From NCBI GenBank assembly GCA_947652605.1, contig OX393581.1:27212788-27276787 (forward strand): DNA of 64,000 bases. The letters are read 5' to 3'. Below are positions 24,071 through 36,800 of this stretch, one piece after another. A program made the translations under genes and the position numbers. The DNA is from Elmis aenea (lineage: Eukaryota; Arthropoda; Insecta; Coleoptera; Elmidae). The notes beneath the pieces were generated by a model. That model made no database searches, was not told where the DNA came from, and worked only from the letters and a program-made list of their open reading frames with translations. The first letter of the stretch is position 1. Each line of letters starts with the position of its first letter.

Positions 24071-25543
24071 ACAAATACAATTTGATTATGCATAATGTAT
24101 GCTTTAATAACGTAATGTACTTGTAAGTAGGGCAATATTTTGTCGTTTAATTTCTAAAGGTAGATGATACTGAACATTATAAGTTGACGTTAATGATCCT
24201 TTGCAGTTAATTGTTTTATTAATTTTTTAAAGAAAAGATCTATTCAAGTAAGTTTCATGGGAACAATATAATACCGAAAATACTTTTTTTTATTGAAAAA
24301 TAAAATGGGTTATTATTTTACATCCTTTAGGTTTAGGTCCATATCTATATTCATATTTCTTTGAATTATTTAAAAAAAAAAGACTATTGTTCTTTGCTTC
24401 ATAAAGTACATACATAATAATAGTTAGTGATTTTAGAAGTTGTGACATAAACAATTGTAGTATTATTTGTTTTAATTTGCACAAAATGAATTAAATTTGC
24501 ATTTTTTTATTTAAAATGTATTATATATATAATGTAACCCTATTTACCCGAAGGTGTAGGGTAAATTGTATTACTAAACTACATATTACGCCTCGAATCA
24601 GCCAGTTAGCAATTCAATAAGGCTTCTAACGTTTAAAAAGAATGTTGCAGGTGTTTGTTGTGTTAATGCCATCGTATCCGTTAGTTGAACTTCAGCTTCA
24701 CTTCAAAATAACACTGACATTTATTAAAATTTATACAATGACATAGCTTCACAAAAGAGAAAAGGAAAGATTAACGGCGTGCTCTTCAAAACTCTGAATG
24801 TACATTTACCTGAAGATAAGTAAAGAAGTGTGTTTCATAATATACATTTTTATTAATCATTTCTAAAAAAAATAAATGTTTTTTACAACAACAAAATGTT
24901 TGATAAATAAAATTTCTTTGAGATAAAAAGATGGTTATATATTGTTGGCTATTGTTGCGAATACACAAAAACGTTAAGGGAAAACTGTTTTGTAAATTTT
25001 GTTTTCTATAAGATGGCGATAGTCAGTTTTTTTTTATAAATTGCCGTGCGAGATATTTGACAAAACAACTTTTTTTTAATGGCAGTCGTAGTAGGTGATG
25101 ACCTAGATTTAAGGATTATTTTTTTCTCCTTACAATGATATAATATTTTCTAAGTCTATTTTCAAAAATAAGCGAAATAACCTAGAAAGGGAAACAAAAT
25201 CTTGAGATAAAAGCATTATTTTAAAATTAAATATGTGGACGTAATATGTAAAAAATATTGATGTATCTTTTTTTTAAATTATAAGGTCTTTTAAATTTAT
25301 ACAACAATGTTAACAAATACTTATTAGAACACATTTCTCAGTTGAAAAAAAACTGTCAGATAATACTGCACATAAAAAATTGATTTTTATGACTAGGTTA
25401 CCTACAAATAAATTTCAGAATTACAACAAAATGATCATCTCAATAGCTTCGACATTAAAAATGAAACACCAGCAAGAAAACCTTCTTGATTTTAAGGCTA
25501 CAAGTTCACACAGAATATTTCGAAATCTAACAAAGCAGTAAAG
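24071..25543. other. no gene recognised
   Basis: AT-rich; includes an ATATATAT tract near 24521 and an inverted pair TTTACCC/GGGTAAA near 24542-24575. No exon found. Confidence 0.4.
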
Positions 25544-25887
25544 ATCCTAATCAGGGTTGGCCTGATTTAAATCAATTGATTTAATTACGATTTAAATCAT
25601 GATTTATATCAGCTATTTAAAAAAAATTAAAATCATGATTTAAATCAAACTTTATTTATTTTCACGATTCAACGTCACACGTCAGACGTCACATATAAAA
25701 TAAAAAATGCACGTTTTACTTCCACCCGCTTAAACAACCGCTAGTAAAATACGCCGGAAATATTGCCTATTGGCTTCTTATAGATCGGGGAGAAATAAAG
25801 TCGCTACAAAAAAAATAGAGACGCATTCTGGTAGATTTACTTTGTAAAATTTCACAATAATTTTTAATTTTAGGGTATGAAGATCTA

Positions 25888-26636
25888 CAGCGTCATTCAA
25901 AAAGTCGGAAACAATTGGAAAATTTTATTCTTGGTAAAAGTTGATGGATGACCTAAAACTAATTTTAAGATGAAAAAAAAATCATATGACGCTGGATTTT
26001 AAGTATTTTAAAAATATTCGCAAAAGTAAAGAGCGATTATTTTAAGACTTTTTTTTACGCCTTTGGCATTTGAAAATAAAATAACAGAGAGACATGTTAC
26101 CCAGCGGCACCCACTCCTTCATTTTTTTAGGACAAAAAAATTAATTGAAAAAAATTGTTCAGAGATCAAAAATATGACTTAATACTAAATTTGAAGTTAA
26201 AGTTTTATTTTTGATTTTTATAGTAGAAAAACAACATTCAAAAAGTTTGCAACTAATAGAAAAGCTTTTTATTATCGATTTCTCGGAAAATTTTATTCTT
26301 CTGAAAAGTTGGTGCATGGTCAAACTTACTTGGATATTAAAATTACTTCAAAAATTAAAATTGAAATATTAAAGTAAAATTTCACCTTTGGTCGTATTTT
26401 TGAATTCTAAACAATCTTTCACTATGAAGTTTTTTTGTAACACTTAAAATATGGCCACTTTACTCTTGTGAATATTTATGAAATCTCTAAAATCTGGTAT
26501 CACATACATTTTTGTGAAATTTTTATCATCTAAAAATTAGTTTTAAGTTATCCACCAACTTTTATCAAGAATAGACGTTTCTAAGAAACTTTCAAAAACA
26601 ATTTTTCATTTGTTGCATACTTTTTGAATGACGCTG
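25888..26636. mobile_element. hairpin element (CAGCGTCATTC type)
   Basis: 749 bases between TA pairs; CAGCGTCATTCAAAAAGT on the left faces ACTTTTTGAATGACGCTG on the right. Inner inverted segments include TAAAAGTTG(A/G)TGGATGACC. The same hairpin sits at the same internal junction in the second composite copy at 50225. Confidence 0.82.
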
Positions 26637-26710
26637 TATAGAAGATATAATGTTGGGTGAAAAATAAATGAATTAGTTGTAAAAAGGGAAAATAATTAAG
26701 TTTCTTATAA

Positions 26711-26725
26711 AAAAAAAAAAAAAAA
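26711..26725 (+). repeat. poly-A run in the hAT element
   Basis: A homopolymer of about 16 A in the right half of the composite; length is likely to vary. Confidence 0.7.
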
Positions 26726-26791
26726 TCAAAAATTCGTAATATTTTGGATTTTTTAAATAAAAATCAAATTTTGCCCAACCCTGATTCTAAT

Positions 26792-27684
26792 GCCTTTTTC
26801 CACAACTAACTTATGCGATTTTTTTTTTACCCATTTAGTAACGAAAGCAAAATACAGACAGAATGTCTAATATAAAATGCGATTATAGACAACATCAAGG
26901 CCCGACTTCGATATTTTGGGTAAAAAAATGCATGCACATCCCTCCCATTAAACTTTAACTTACGTAATGTAACAATAATTTATAAATTATCAATGAAACC
27001 TTTTCATCTTGCGTTACAATTCAAATTTAAAAATATTATAAAGTTACGATTTTTTTTTAAATTTTCCTCATAAGTTGCACACGACATTGATACCATGTTA
27101 TTGATTTTTTAAATTATATTTCTGCAGATGGCAAAGGTTCTGCAAAGTTCCGACAAAGTTTGAAGATCACTGCGTTAAAGTAATATTGCATAGAAGAAAA
27201 AAAAGTAAAATGAAAATGTGTTAAAGCTATTATTGTTAAACCTGATAGCCTACAACGCGTTTTGTTGACACCGGAATGAAAGCAGTTACCTATTAGCACT
27301 CATCACCATCACTTTTTAAAACAATCTCCTACTTATTGCAGATAAAAACGATTCGAAAGCAGGTACCGTTTTAAGAAACGAATTACCGATAACGAAGTAT
27401 GCATACCACAGATTCGCAACACAGCGAGTTAAGAAGCTGGCAGACTTCCTTATTCTTGAACTTCGACAAATAATCAGCGTTTGTGTGTTACAAGTTCAAG
27501 GCCCGTTAATGTTATAACCCCTCCACTAACTTACCTGTGGGTACTTGACCACGCACATGACTAACAAATTACTACTACGTAAAATAATACCGTGGAACTA
27601 CAACGTTACGTATCAGTCAACAGTAAGCAAACTGCAGAATATTACATAAATGCAACACTAGTAAACGTGGCATACTTTGCAAAA
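26792..27684. other. upstream region of THEM6-like copy 2
   Basis: No transposon recognised. The part from 27300 to 27600 is less AT-rich and probably holds the promoter and 5' leader; no clear TATA box is placed. Confidence 0.4.
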
Positions 27685-27865
27685 ATGTTGAACTTGAATC
27701 TAGATTTGGATATGCTTATAATATGCGCCGCGATATTTTTCGCATTGGTTGCTCTTCTATACATATTTTGGGATGTTCATTACTTTTTAAGAGTCGCATT
27801 CGCCATCGGATATTCGAAGTTTTTTGAAACTCCAGTAAAACCCGATAAAATCACCACTATATACG
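27685..27865 (+). CDS. THEM6: THEM6-like copy 2, exon 1
   Basis: Sixty codons plus one base, ending at donor TACG|GTAAGAA. The reading frame is open upstream to about 27592 without a nearer ATG, so the start is at 27685 or 27712. The membrane anchor and DVHYF motif match exon 1 of copy 1 in place and phase. Confidence 0.82.
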
Positions 27866-30800
27866 GTAAGAATTTTTATTTTTGTAAGTAGAGATAAGAA
27901 ACTTGTATCTTAGTTGAACAGTAATTGCTTCGAAGTGCTAGCTTATCGCAACGACCACTAATATTAATTTAATGTAAATTTATGACTTGTTATTGTTACA
28001 TAATTTATTTGCTACACTGTCAAATGTTTTTATTCAGCTTGTATTTAATAATTTTATACGACAGATTAACTTATATTTAGTGTCAATTTTATAAACTAAC
28101 TGCAGATTTATAATACAAAGCGGGGAGAAAGACAAAATTTTTTGAATTTTAGATGTTCAAACGTGTTTGAATGCAAAGTTAGATATTGTAGAATACTTAA
28201 CCATCATCCAAAATTAAAGTTTTATGGCAGAACATATTCTGATTTTTATTTTTTTAAATTAGACCGCCCCCACCCTCACGAAATTATTTTTAAAATGGGT
28301 AAAAACTTTTACTAATAGTTTCCATTTAGGTAAAGGAACACATACATATTGTATTTAGCAAAATTACAAAAAAAGTTATGATATTAATATGACCATAGAG
28401 ATTCCAAAACCCCCAAAAAAAAAAAAAAAAAAAACGGAAAAACGTTGTTGATCATTAAAATTTATATTTTTGTTGCTTTTTTCATGAACAAAAAGCGTAC
28501 ATTACTGTGAATTTCCTCTAAGACCCTTGCCTAGACACGACCCCAAATATAATATAAATGATAAGGGTTTTTATATACCTGTCAAATTGCACTAATTATC
28601 ACCCACTTAGCACTTAGGCCAGTCGCGCACGACCAATATTTTTATCACGTACCTACTTAAAAACCTCCCAACAATAATTGAGGAGCAGACTTGCAAAATG
28701 CATTTTGTCCATTTCTGCAAATTTTCAGAAATGGCAAGAAACCATTGCATAAAAACTATAAGTGCAAAAAAATTGTTTTAAAAGTAAAAATTATTGTAAA
28801 TATATAAAATAATGTATCACAATATTTTATACAAGAAAAATCAAAAATGACTGTTATAACTGAAAAAAATGTCTGGACTAAATGCGGTTTGCATGTCCAC
28901 TATGGACAAAATGCCTTATGAAAGTCAATAATAATTTATTTCATCACAATAATGACTAACCTTGCAAGAAAATTATATATTTAAATAAAGTTCAACTTAA
29001 CATTTAAGTTAACTTTAACTTAACCAAAAAAAACTTAAGATATTTTCAAATTCATTAGCAAAAATAAAAAATGTATAATATACACAAAACAGCAACCTTA
29101 GCATAGCAATAACCTTACAAAATGCACTATGTCCGCCGCTTGTGGACAAAATGCGTTTTTTACATCCAAAGTCATTGGACAAATTGCGTTTTGCTTGTCC
29201 AAGTGAAATTGTTTATTTAATTTAGCGAAGACAAAATGCATTTTGAAGGTTTTAGATTATGTAAAACACTACAGTTACTCACTAAGAATCCAACGCCATC
29301 TTCAGTTAAAAAATGACAAATATGGACAAAATGCGTTTTGCAAGTCTGCTCCTCAATTGTAATCACATACGCGTCATGAAAAATCGTCATTACGCACTGT
29401 CTTTAGTGCCCTATGATTTGGAAGTTCTCTTACCATTGTTATGCGACAATAGGTTAATATAGAAAGAGATTTATACCTCAAAGCAAATGTTTGCAATATA
29501 ACGGAAGTGAAAAATTTCTTTTACAATAGAGTTTAAAACTGCATGGAATTGAATGCCTAAAATAAATGAAATGTTTCATAATTTTGTTGAATGGTTGGTA
29601 CTCTATTATAAATTTTATTACTTGGAATTTCTGTCGTAACAAGAGGGCAAGTTTTCAGTGTAGCCAAGTCGACTAGCCGGCGTTTGACCTTCGAACTTCG
29701 ATAAGAATTATTTTTTTATGTTGAATTTTTCAATGGGACTAGCGCTGGTGCCAGCACTGATTGATTATTATATCTACCGTTCCTTTATTACCCCGAGATT
29801 TTAATTTTTAGCCCATTTGGTATTTCGGTACACTAAAATTTCCGCCCCAAAAAAAAGTGCCGCTCCCCCTAGCTACGCCACTGGGAAGAAAGAATTATAT
29901 TTTGAAGCACACTACAGTTCATTTAAACATTGACAAACTACAAATTTAGCTATATCAGATTGCATTACATATCATCATCCAAAAAATACACAAAAATAAA
30001 TTAACAATTTGTAAACAACAATTAAAAAACAACCACTGATATTTAAAAACGAAAATTTACACACGTAACTATCAAATTTGAATCTGTTTAACCGGCGTGC
30101 GTTAGTTACATCAAGGATTTCCTATTTTTCATTTCAATGGACTTCGAAATTTGAGAGTAAGTCGAAAATCAGAGTGCAAAGGGAGGCATTAATTGTTGAG
30201 TAATCAGACTAAATTATATTTCAATACAAAACAGTCTCAATAACATATAAAAGTTACATTTAAGAAACTAGTTTAACTATAAAACAAGTTGTCTTTAAGC
30301 TGTTATGTGAGAATATTATCACCAGTTCAATTAAGTTATCAGCATTTTTTTGTTACATTAGTTGCTAAATGATGTGTGATGACAAATCATATGTTACTAA
30401 GGAAACAGATCTCTTAAATTAGGAAAATACTTTGTTCTATTCTGGTATTTACATTAAAGATCTACTTTACAGCACCGCATTAAATTTTGTTTATTTTCGA
30501 TCATCTCATTTTAAGTAAAAATATACACAAAAAGTTTTAAAATCTGCATTTAAAATCTACGTTCAAGTTTGTCTGCAGTTTGGGTTTGAAGACTTGATGT
30601 ATACCCTTTGTATTATTACCTTGTATTATTTAATTTATTATAATTACTGCACATGTAAGTTTATTATAATTGGATGATGAATTTGTTTTTAATTTTTAGC
30701 AAACACTAACAAATGTTTTTATTTAGTTATATTTACTTAAAAATTTTGTGCTAAATGGTAACTTAAGTTTATTTTCACAAATTATTGCTTAAGAAATTGC

Positions 30801-33800
30801 AGTTAATTAACAGAATTGCATTATATTAATTTGCAAATTTTAATTCGTTGACGACATGACAAAATATGACACTGCTGACAAAAATGTTGTTTGTAAAGTT
30901 AACTAAATAATATATTTAAATTGTTTTGTGATGCTTGCTCATACGAATTTAATATTTTGGACGTTGCCGATAGGTGTCAAGCTTTTCACTTTTATTACTG
31001 CATCTTTAGTTGAGGTTAAACAAAGATATTATTTTCAATATTATTTTAAATGTTGTTCTTCAATAATATTTAACGGATAATGACCGTTAACCAAATGGCA
31101 TTTTACTAGGAAATTTGCTAAAATATTATTGCGTGAAGCCGTTTTCGAGAACAATTTTGCTAAATAATTTCGTCATTCAATGATTCTCAAGATTTGAGGC
31201 ACGTCCCTTAGGGGAGGCGCGAAATATCTTATAGGGGCCCAAAAAAAATGAAATTCGATTGGAATCAAAAACACAATAACATAAAATACATAATGAAAAT
31301 TAGATTAGTCACACATACAATAGGTTGTTAATGAGCCAAATAACTAGTGTTTCGGATTTCAATGTATTTTTAAGTTTAAGTACATTAGCAAAACAAATGC
31401 AAACAAAAATACACAATTTTAAAATAATACACAAAGTCAAAGGACGGTTAAGAAATAAAAACAAATAACGTGTTTTGGCAGGACAAGAGCATTGAAAGGG
31501 GGCAATCAAAGTTGATATGGAAAAAAGAAGCGCCATAAAGTTTTATATACAAACGAGAACGCAAAAAAGTAGAAACATTGCCATAATTTAAAATTTTACA
31601 AGCGTTGTTATATAAAAAAAAAATGTTTAGTCCTCACATGGACTACAATTTTACATAAACTAAATATTTTTATCTGCTACCGTTTATTTGTTGTAAATTT
31701 GATTTAACGTTAAAACTTAAACAACTGGTATATTAGTTATTATTTGATATTTTAATGCACGAGCGCTGTTATATACTTTCTTAGGTTCTGATACGTTATG
31801 TCAAAAATATACAATTTACATATAACGTCTGGCGCATACACACGCGCGCCCGCGCACACGCATTAATACATATACGCAAAAGTAAAAATATAAACTAGCC
31901 CTTATTTAAATAGCAAAAAGTTTCGAAACTATACTAAGAACTGCAAATGGTTTTTATTGGACCGTTCAAGAGCCTTAATGACAACAAAATAATTGTGGTT
32001 ATTATTTTTAACTTATTAGAACTGCATTAATTATTTACATCGTGACTTTATCAGGTCCATTGTCTTTAGCCCACAATAAAACCATTTGAAACAAAAGAAT
32101 AATGAATATCAATTGAAATTTTTAAAGTTTATGTTATAAATATGCATTACGGCAGTAATAATCCAACAATAGATTTGTATTTCCAATCGACAAAATCGGA
32201 TGACTAAACCAACATGTACGTACTCAAACTATGGGGTTTACAAAAATATTTTGACTTAAATGCTGTAATATCGTTTTCACGTATTTTATATGACCTAAAA
32301 TTCGTCAGAATGATACACTACATATCTACTGGTATCTTCCCAAAAATCTTGATACGCAGTAAACTTTATACCGGGTGTAAATGAAGTGTGGTATACCCCC
32401 TTTTTTTTCTTTAGTTTTAATTTTAAATAAATGAAAATTTAGACATATGATATGTGCAAAAAACCGGGCTTTTTGAGCACATGCACACATTTGTTTCACT
32501 TCCGGTTTAGCCGGAAATGACCCCAACTTTGCAAACTCTTAACAAAAATACAAGTCATTGTTATCGATGGATTCGTTAGAAGATGCTCCATTTAAATAAC
32601 CGCCAGTACCAGCATGGTTCCATTTAAAAAAAATGACTTTTTGTCAAAAAACCGATTCCGCAACCTACAAAGCCGATTAAAGTAACCTAAATGTCATTTA
32701 AAATTTACAAAAACGTTTTTTGGACAATTGTTGACATAATAAAAATCAATTTGTGCAGGTCACGGCACCCTTAATAAAAAACGAAATTTTGTTTTAAAAA
32801 AAAATTGAAGTTATAAAAATTAACCAAAATAGTGCATTTTTATCCAAAATCGCTTCCTCTTCCCAAAAATGTAAAAATATACAGGGTGTACCATTTAAAA
32901 TAACAAAGTTGAGGTCATTTCCGGCGAAACCGGAAATGGAACAAATGTGTGTAACGGCTCAAAGAGCCAGGTTTTTTGCACATATCATATGTCTAAATTT
33001 TGATTTATCTTAAATCAAAACTAAAGAAAAAAAAGGGGGTGTACCACACTTCATTTACACCCGGTATATTTACCTATTTTTTATTTGAATTGATTTAAAA
33101 TTTGTTCTGAATTTCTTCGGTTTTAAGTGTTACGTATAAGTAATGGCTTACATGAACTTGTGAAACTCATTGTCATAGTATTGTAATAACTTACTTATAT
33201 TTAAAGATAAATGAAAAAACGAAATCTTTTAATGGTGACACAGCCAACTAAAGCCTGTATTTGAAATAAGAAATTTGATGTTAAAAAAAAAAAGCTAAAT
33301 TAAATTTATTAACAAATTTTCTAATAATGTCAAAAAATAGTTGATCCGAAATCAGAGATCATTTTCATTCATTTAACCAACTCTGTATCTCTTACCGTTT
33401 ATGAGATCCCTATGCTGTTCTCAATAACTGGGACACCCTGCATTATTTAAAAATTGTATATTTTTTTCCTTACCAAATTATCTAAAATGTATTTAAACAC
33501 ATTAGTAATCATTAAACAAAACGTTTAAAACTTTTTATTCTACACATAAACTTGAAGCTAGTCGATGGTGACAATTATTTCAACATTAGGTACAGTTAAT
33601 TCATGAGTGGAAGTATTTCACATTTTCAATTCAAATGCATCAACACTAACATTAGTTATGCACTAACTCAAGGGTTCCTAACCAGGGGTCCACGGATCCC
33701 TTGGAGGAATTCAGGGGATCCGCGGGCTTTGATGGAAAAAATTAATTTATTATCTTTATTTTAACTAACTTCTAACTGATATCCAGATTTCCTTTACTTA

Positions 33801-36800
33801 CCTTATAAATGTAGGCATTCAATTACAGTAGTATTAGGTGTATCTGTGGTCGTAAATAAAAGTAGGTAATAAATATTTTTATATCGCACAACAGTTGTTA
33901 AACATTATGAGAAAATGTTCATTCTGAAGGGGGGTCCACGGCTTTCACCCGACTGATAAAGGGGTCCATGGAACAAAAAAGTAAGAACCCTTGCACTAAC
34001 TGATGCATATCTGGGCGCCTTAACTTGCGTTTTATTTATTAGTAGATAGAAATCAATCATAAATAATCAATGAAAATGATATGTATAAGTTGGAGAAAGT
34101 TATAATATAAAATATAAATACTCTTATTTAATGACAAATCAGATTCTAACAACTTTATTTATGTATTCATTTATGTCTGCTGATTATTATTTATCTAATA
34201 TGAATGTAGATATATTTTTATTGTAATTTTGCACCTAATTTTGCATTTTTATTGCACTACTAACAAATATTGCTTTCTCTGTTATTGTTTTTGTGCTTAA
34301 GTAAAACTATTTCTATAAACTTTCTTTTGATTATTATCTCTAATTACTTCCTTTGATTTAAAACACAAAGAAATTATATATCTTTTTGATTAACTTTTTT
34401 CTATCTAGATTATATTTGGTTGCTCTTTAAATAATTATCGCTCTAATATAGCTGTTTGACCTTTACCGGTAAAAATAATTCATACATTAAAATTTATGAT
34501 TTACAAAATTATTTTAAGCACTTAGTTTTCCCAAAAAAAAATGAGAAGTTCTTATGATTTTGTTATACCAGGTGTAAATGAAGTGTGGTACACCCCCATT
34601 TTTTTTCTTTAGTTTTGATTTTAGATAAATGAAATTTTAGACATATGATATGTGCAACAAACCGGGTTTTTTGAGCTCATGCACTCATTTGTTTCACTTC
34701 CGATTTCGCCGGAAATGACCCAACTTTGTTATTTTAAATGGAACACCCTGTATCTTTTTACATTTTTGGAAAGAGGAAGCGATTTTGGATACAACTGCAC
34801 TATTTTGGTTAATTTTTATGACCTCAAATAATTTTGGAAACAAAATTTAGTTTTTTATTAAGGGTGCCGTGACTTGCACAAATTAATTTTTATTATGTCA
34901 ACAATTGTTCAAAAAACGTTTTTGTAAATTTTAAATGATATTTAGGTTACTTTAATAGGCTTTGAAGGTTGTGGAATCGGTTTTTTTGACAAAAAGTCAA
35001 TTTTTTAAATGGAACTATGGTGGTACAAGCGGTTATTTAAATGGAGCATCTTCTAACGAATCCATCGATACCACTAACTGGTATTTTTATTAATAGTCTG
35101 CTTCAAAAACTTCAAATTATTGTTTTACTTGTTGTATAAAAATTTTGTATCTTAAGCAAAATTACACAAATGTCAGCAAAGTTCAATAACCGTTGAATAA
35201 AAAAGAAGGTTGCAATATTTTAACATTTCTTTGAAAACGTATTTTTACAACCTATCGGTTTAGTTAAGGTTTCCGTCCGTAGGCTCTCTTTGTCCTTTCT
35301 TTTCTCTAAAAAAATATTTAAAGGTATTAATGTAATACTGCAATGTAATACATTGGTAAAGATTTGTTTTATTTAGGTAAATCTTTTTTGATTGCAGGTT
35401 TTTGTTCCACTAACGATCTGGATATTATGTTCCTTCATATGAACAACGCACGGTACATTAGAGAACTAGATTTTGCTAGGTTTCATTTTTACTATCAGAC
35501 AGGCATATACCGTGCGATTACAGCAGCTAGTGGCAATGTCCTACAAAGTGCATCTCATATAAGATATAGGAGGACTATTCCTTTATTTTCTTTGTTTAAA
35601 GTAACAACAAAAGTAAGTACCTATATTTATCAATCTACGAGGCATATTCGTAAAATAAGTACCGTTTGGCTATTTAAAAAAAAAGGAGATTTATTTAAAA
35701 ACATTTTTATAACTTTGCCATGCCATATTAGAGAAGTAGTCTACATAGTTTTCACCTTTAAACAAACACCACACTAACACAATTCCTAAATGAATTCAAG
35801 TCTATGTTTAACCAACTTATTCAACAAAACAGTATGGTCTTAAACATGCTGACAACGCTAATGACTAAACTAGTTTCCTAATGGGTAAATTTCTAAGGGT
35901 GGCATTATGGAACGCGAATGGCATGGAACAACATAAAGAAGAAATAAAAATATTTTTAACACATAACCACATAGATGTAATGTTAATAAGTGAGACACAC
36001 TTTACAGAAAAATCGTATTTTAATATACCTCACTATAAGTTATACCATACAAACCACCCTGATGGTACAGCACATGGTGGAACAGCAATTCTAATAAAAC
36101 AAACAATCAAGCACCATGAACTGTTAAAATATGAAGAAAGTTTTCTTCAAGCTACATCAATAACAGTAAAATCCTTGCCATACGATTTAGTCATATCAGC
36201 GGTATATTGCCCACCCAGACATAACATAAAACAAAATAATTTCGAAGAGTTTTTCGGATCTTTAGGACAAAAATTCATCGCTGGGGGTGACTACAACAGC
36301 AAGAACACTCTATGGGGATCACGTCTCACAACAACTAAGGGCCGAGAACTTTTAAAAGCAATGGAAGAAAAAAGATATTCATTCATCTCAACTGGAACAC
36401 CAACATACTGGCCTGCCGACGCAAACAAAATACCTGACCTCCTTGATTTTTTTATTACCAATGGACTCAATCCAGCTTATACACAAGTAATACCAAGCTA
36501 TGATTTAACATCAGACCATTCTCCTATCATTGCAACTATATGCGCATCAGTTACACTTAAAAAACCTATACCCCGACTACACAATACAAGAACAAACTGG
36601 GAAGAATACCGTAAAATAATCAATGAAAACATAATATTAAATGTCCGCCTCAAAGAACCCGAGGAAATAGAAACAGCTACTAATGACCTTATTAAAAAGC
36701 TACAACAAGCAGCACAGCAAGCAACACCTCATATCAAACCAAGAAAAATAATAAGTGATATACCATTAGAAATTAAAAGATTAGTGGCTGAGAAAAGGCA

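Larger units (their letters stand above)
25552..26783. mobile_element. hAT element of the ATTTAAATC family with nested hairpin (composite copy 1)
   Basis: 1232 bases, ends CAGGGTTGGCC and GCCCAACCCTG, flanks ATCCTAAT and ATTCTAAT (7 of 8). Just inside the left end are reiterated GATTTAAATC motifs. A unique block (ACCGCTAGTAAAATACG, ATTGCCTATTGGCTTCTTAT) is shared in inverse orientation with 50074-51380. The hairpin at 25888-26636 occupies its centre. Confidence 0.88.
27866..35397 (+). other. intron 1 of THEM6-like copy 2
   Basis: 7532 bases, GT-AG. Contains the reiterated-motif element 28676-29358, the hairpin 32371-33064, a hairpin-end remnant near 33361-33435, the hAT MITE 33669-33993 and a single hairpin arm 34568-35072. 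Poly-A near 28416-28433, GC-rich hAT-like debris near 29740-29875 and 31200-31245, and an alternating purine-pyrimidine stretch (31836-31870) are also present. No other exon is seen. Confidence 0.7.

Noticed and set aside
28676..29358. CRISPR-like array, because of the regularly recurring 18-mer
   Set aside because: Repeats occur on both strands, with irregular spacing and divergence, within an inverted-repeat element of a eukaryote.
29655..29880. Complete hAT MITE between CAGTGTAGCC and GCTACGCCACTG
   Set aside because: Flanking octamers do not match, so the two ends are not shown to belong together.
31836..31872. CpG-island-like promoter
   Set aside because: Only a short CG/CA alternating simple repeat in AT-rich intron sequence.
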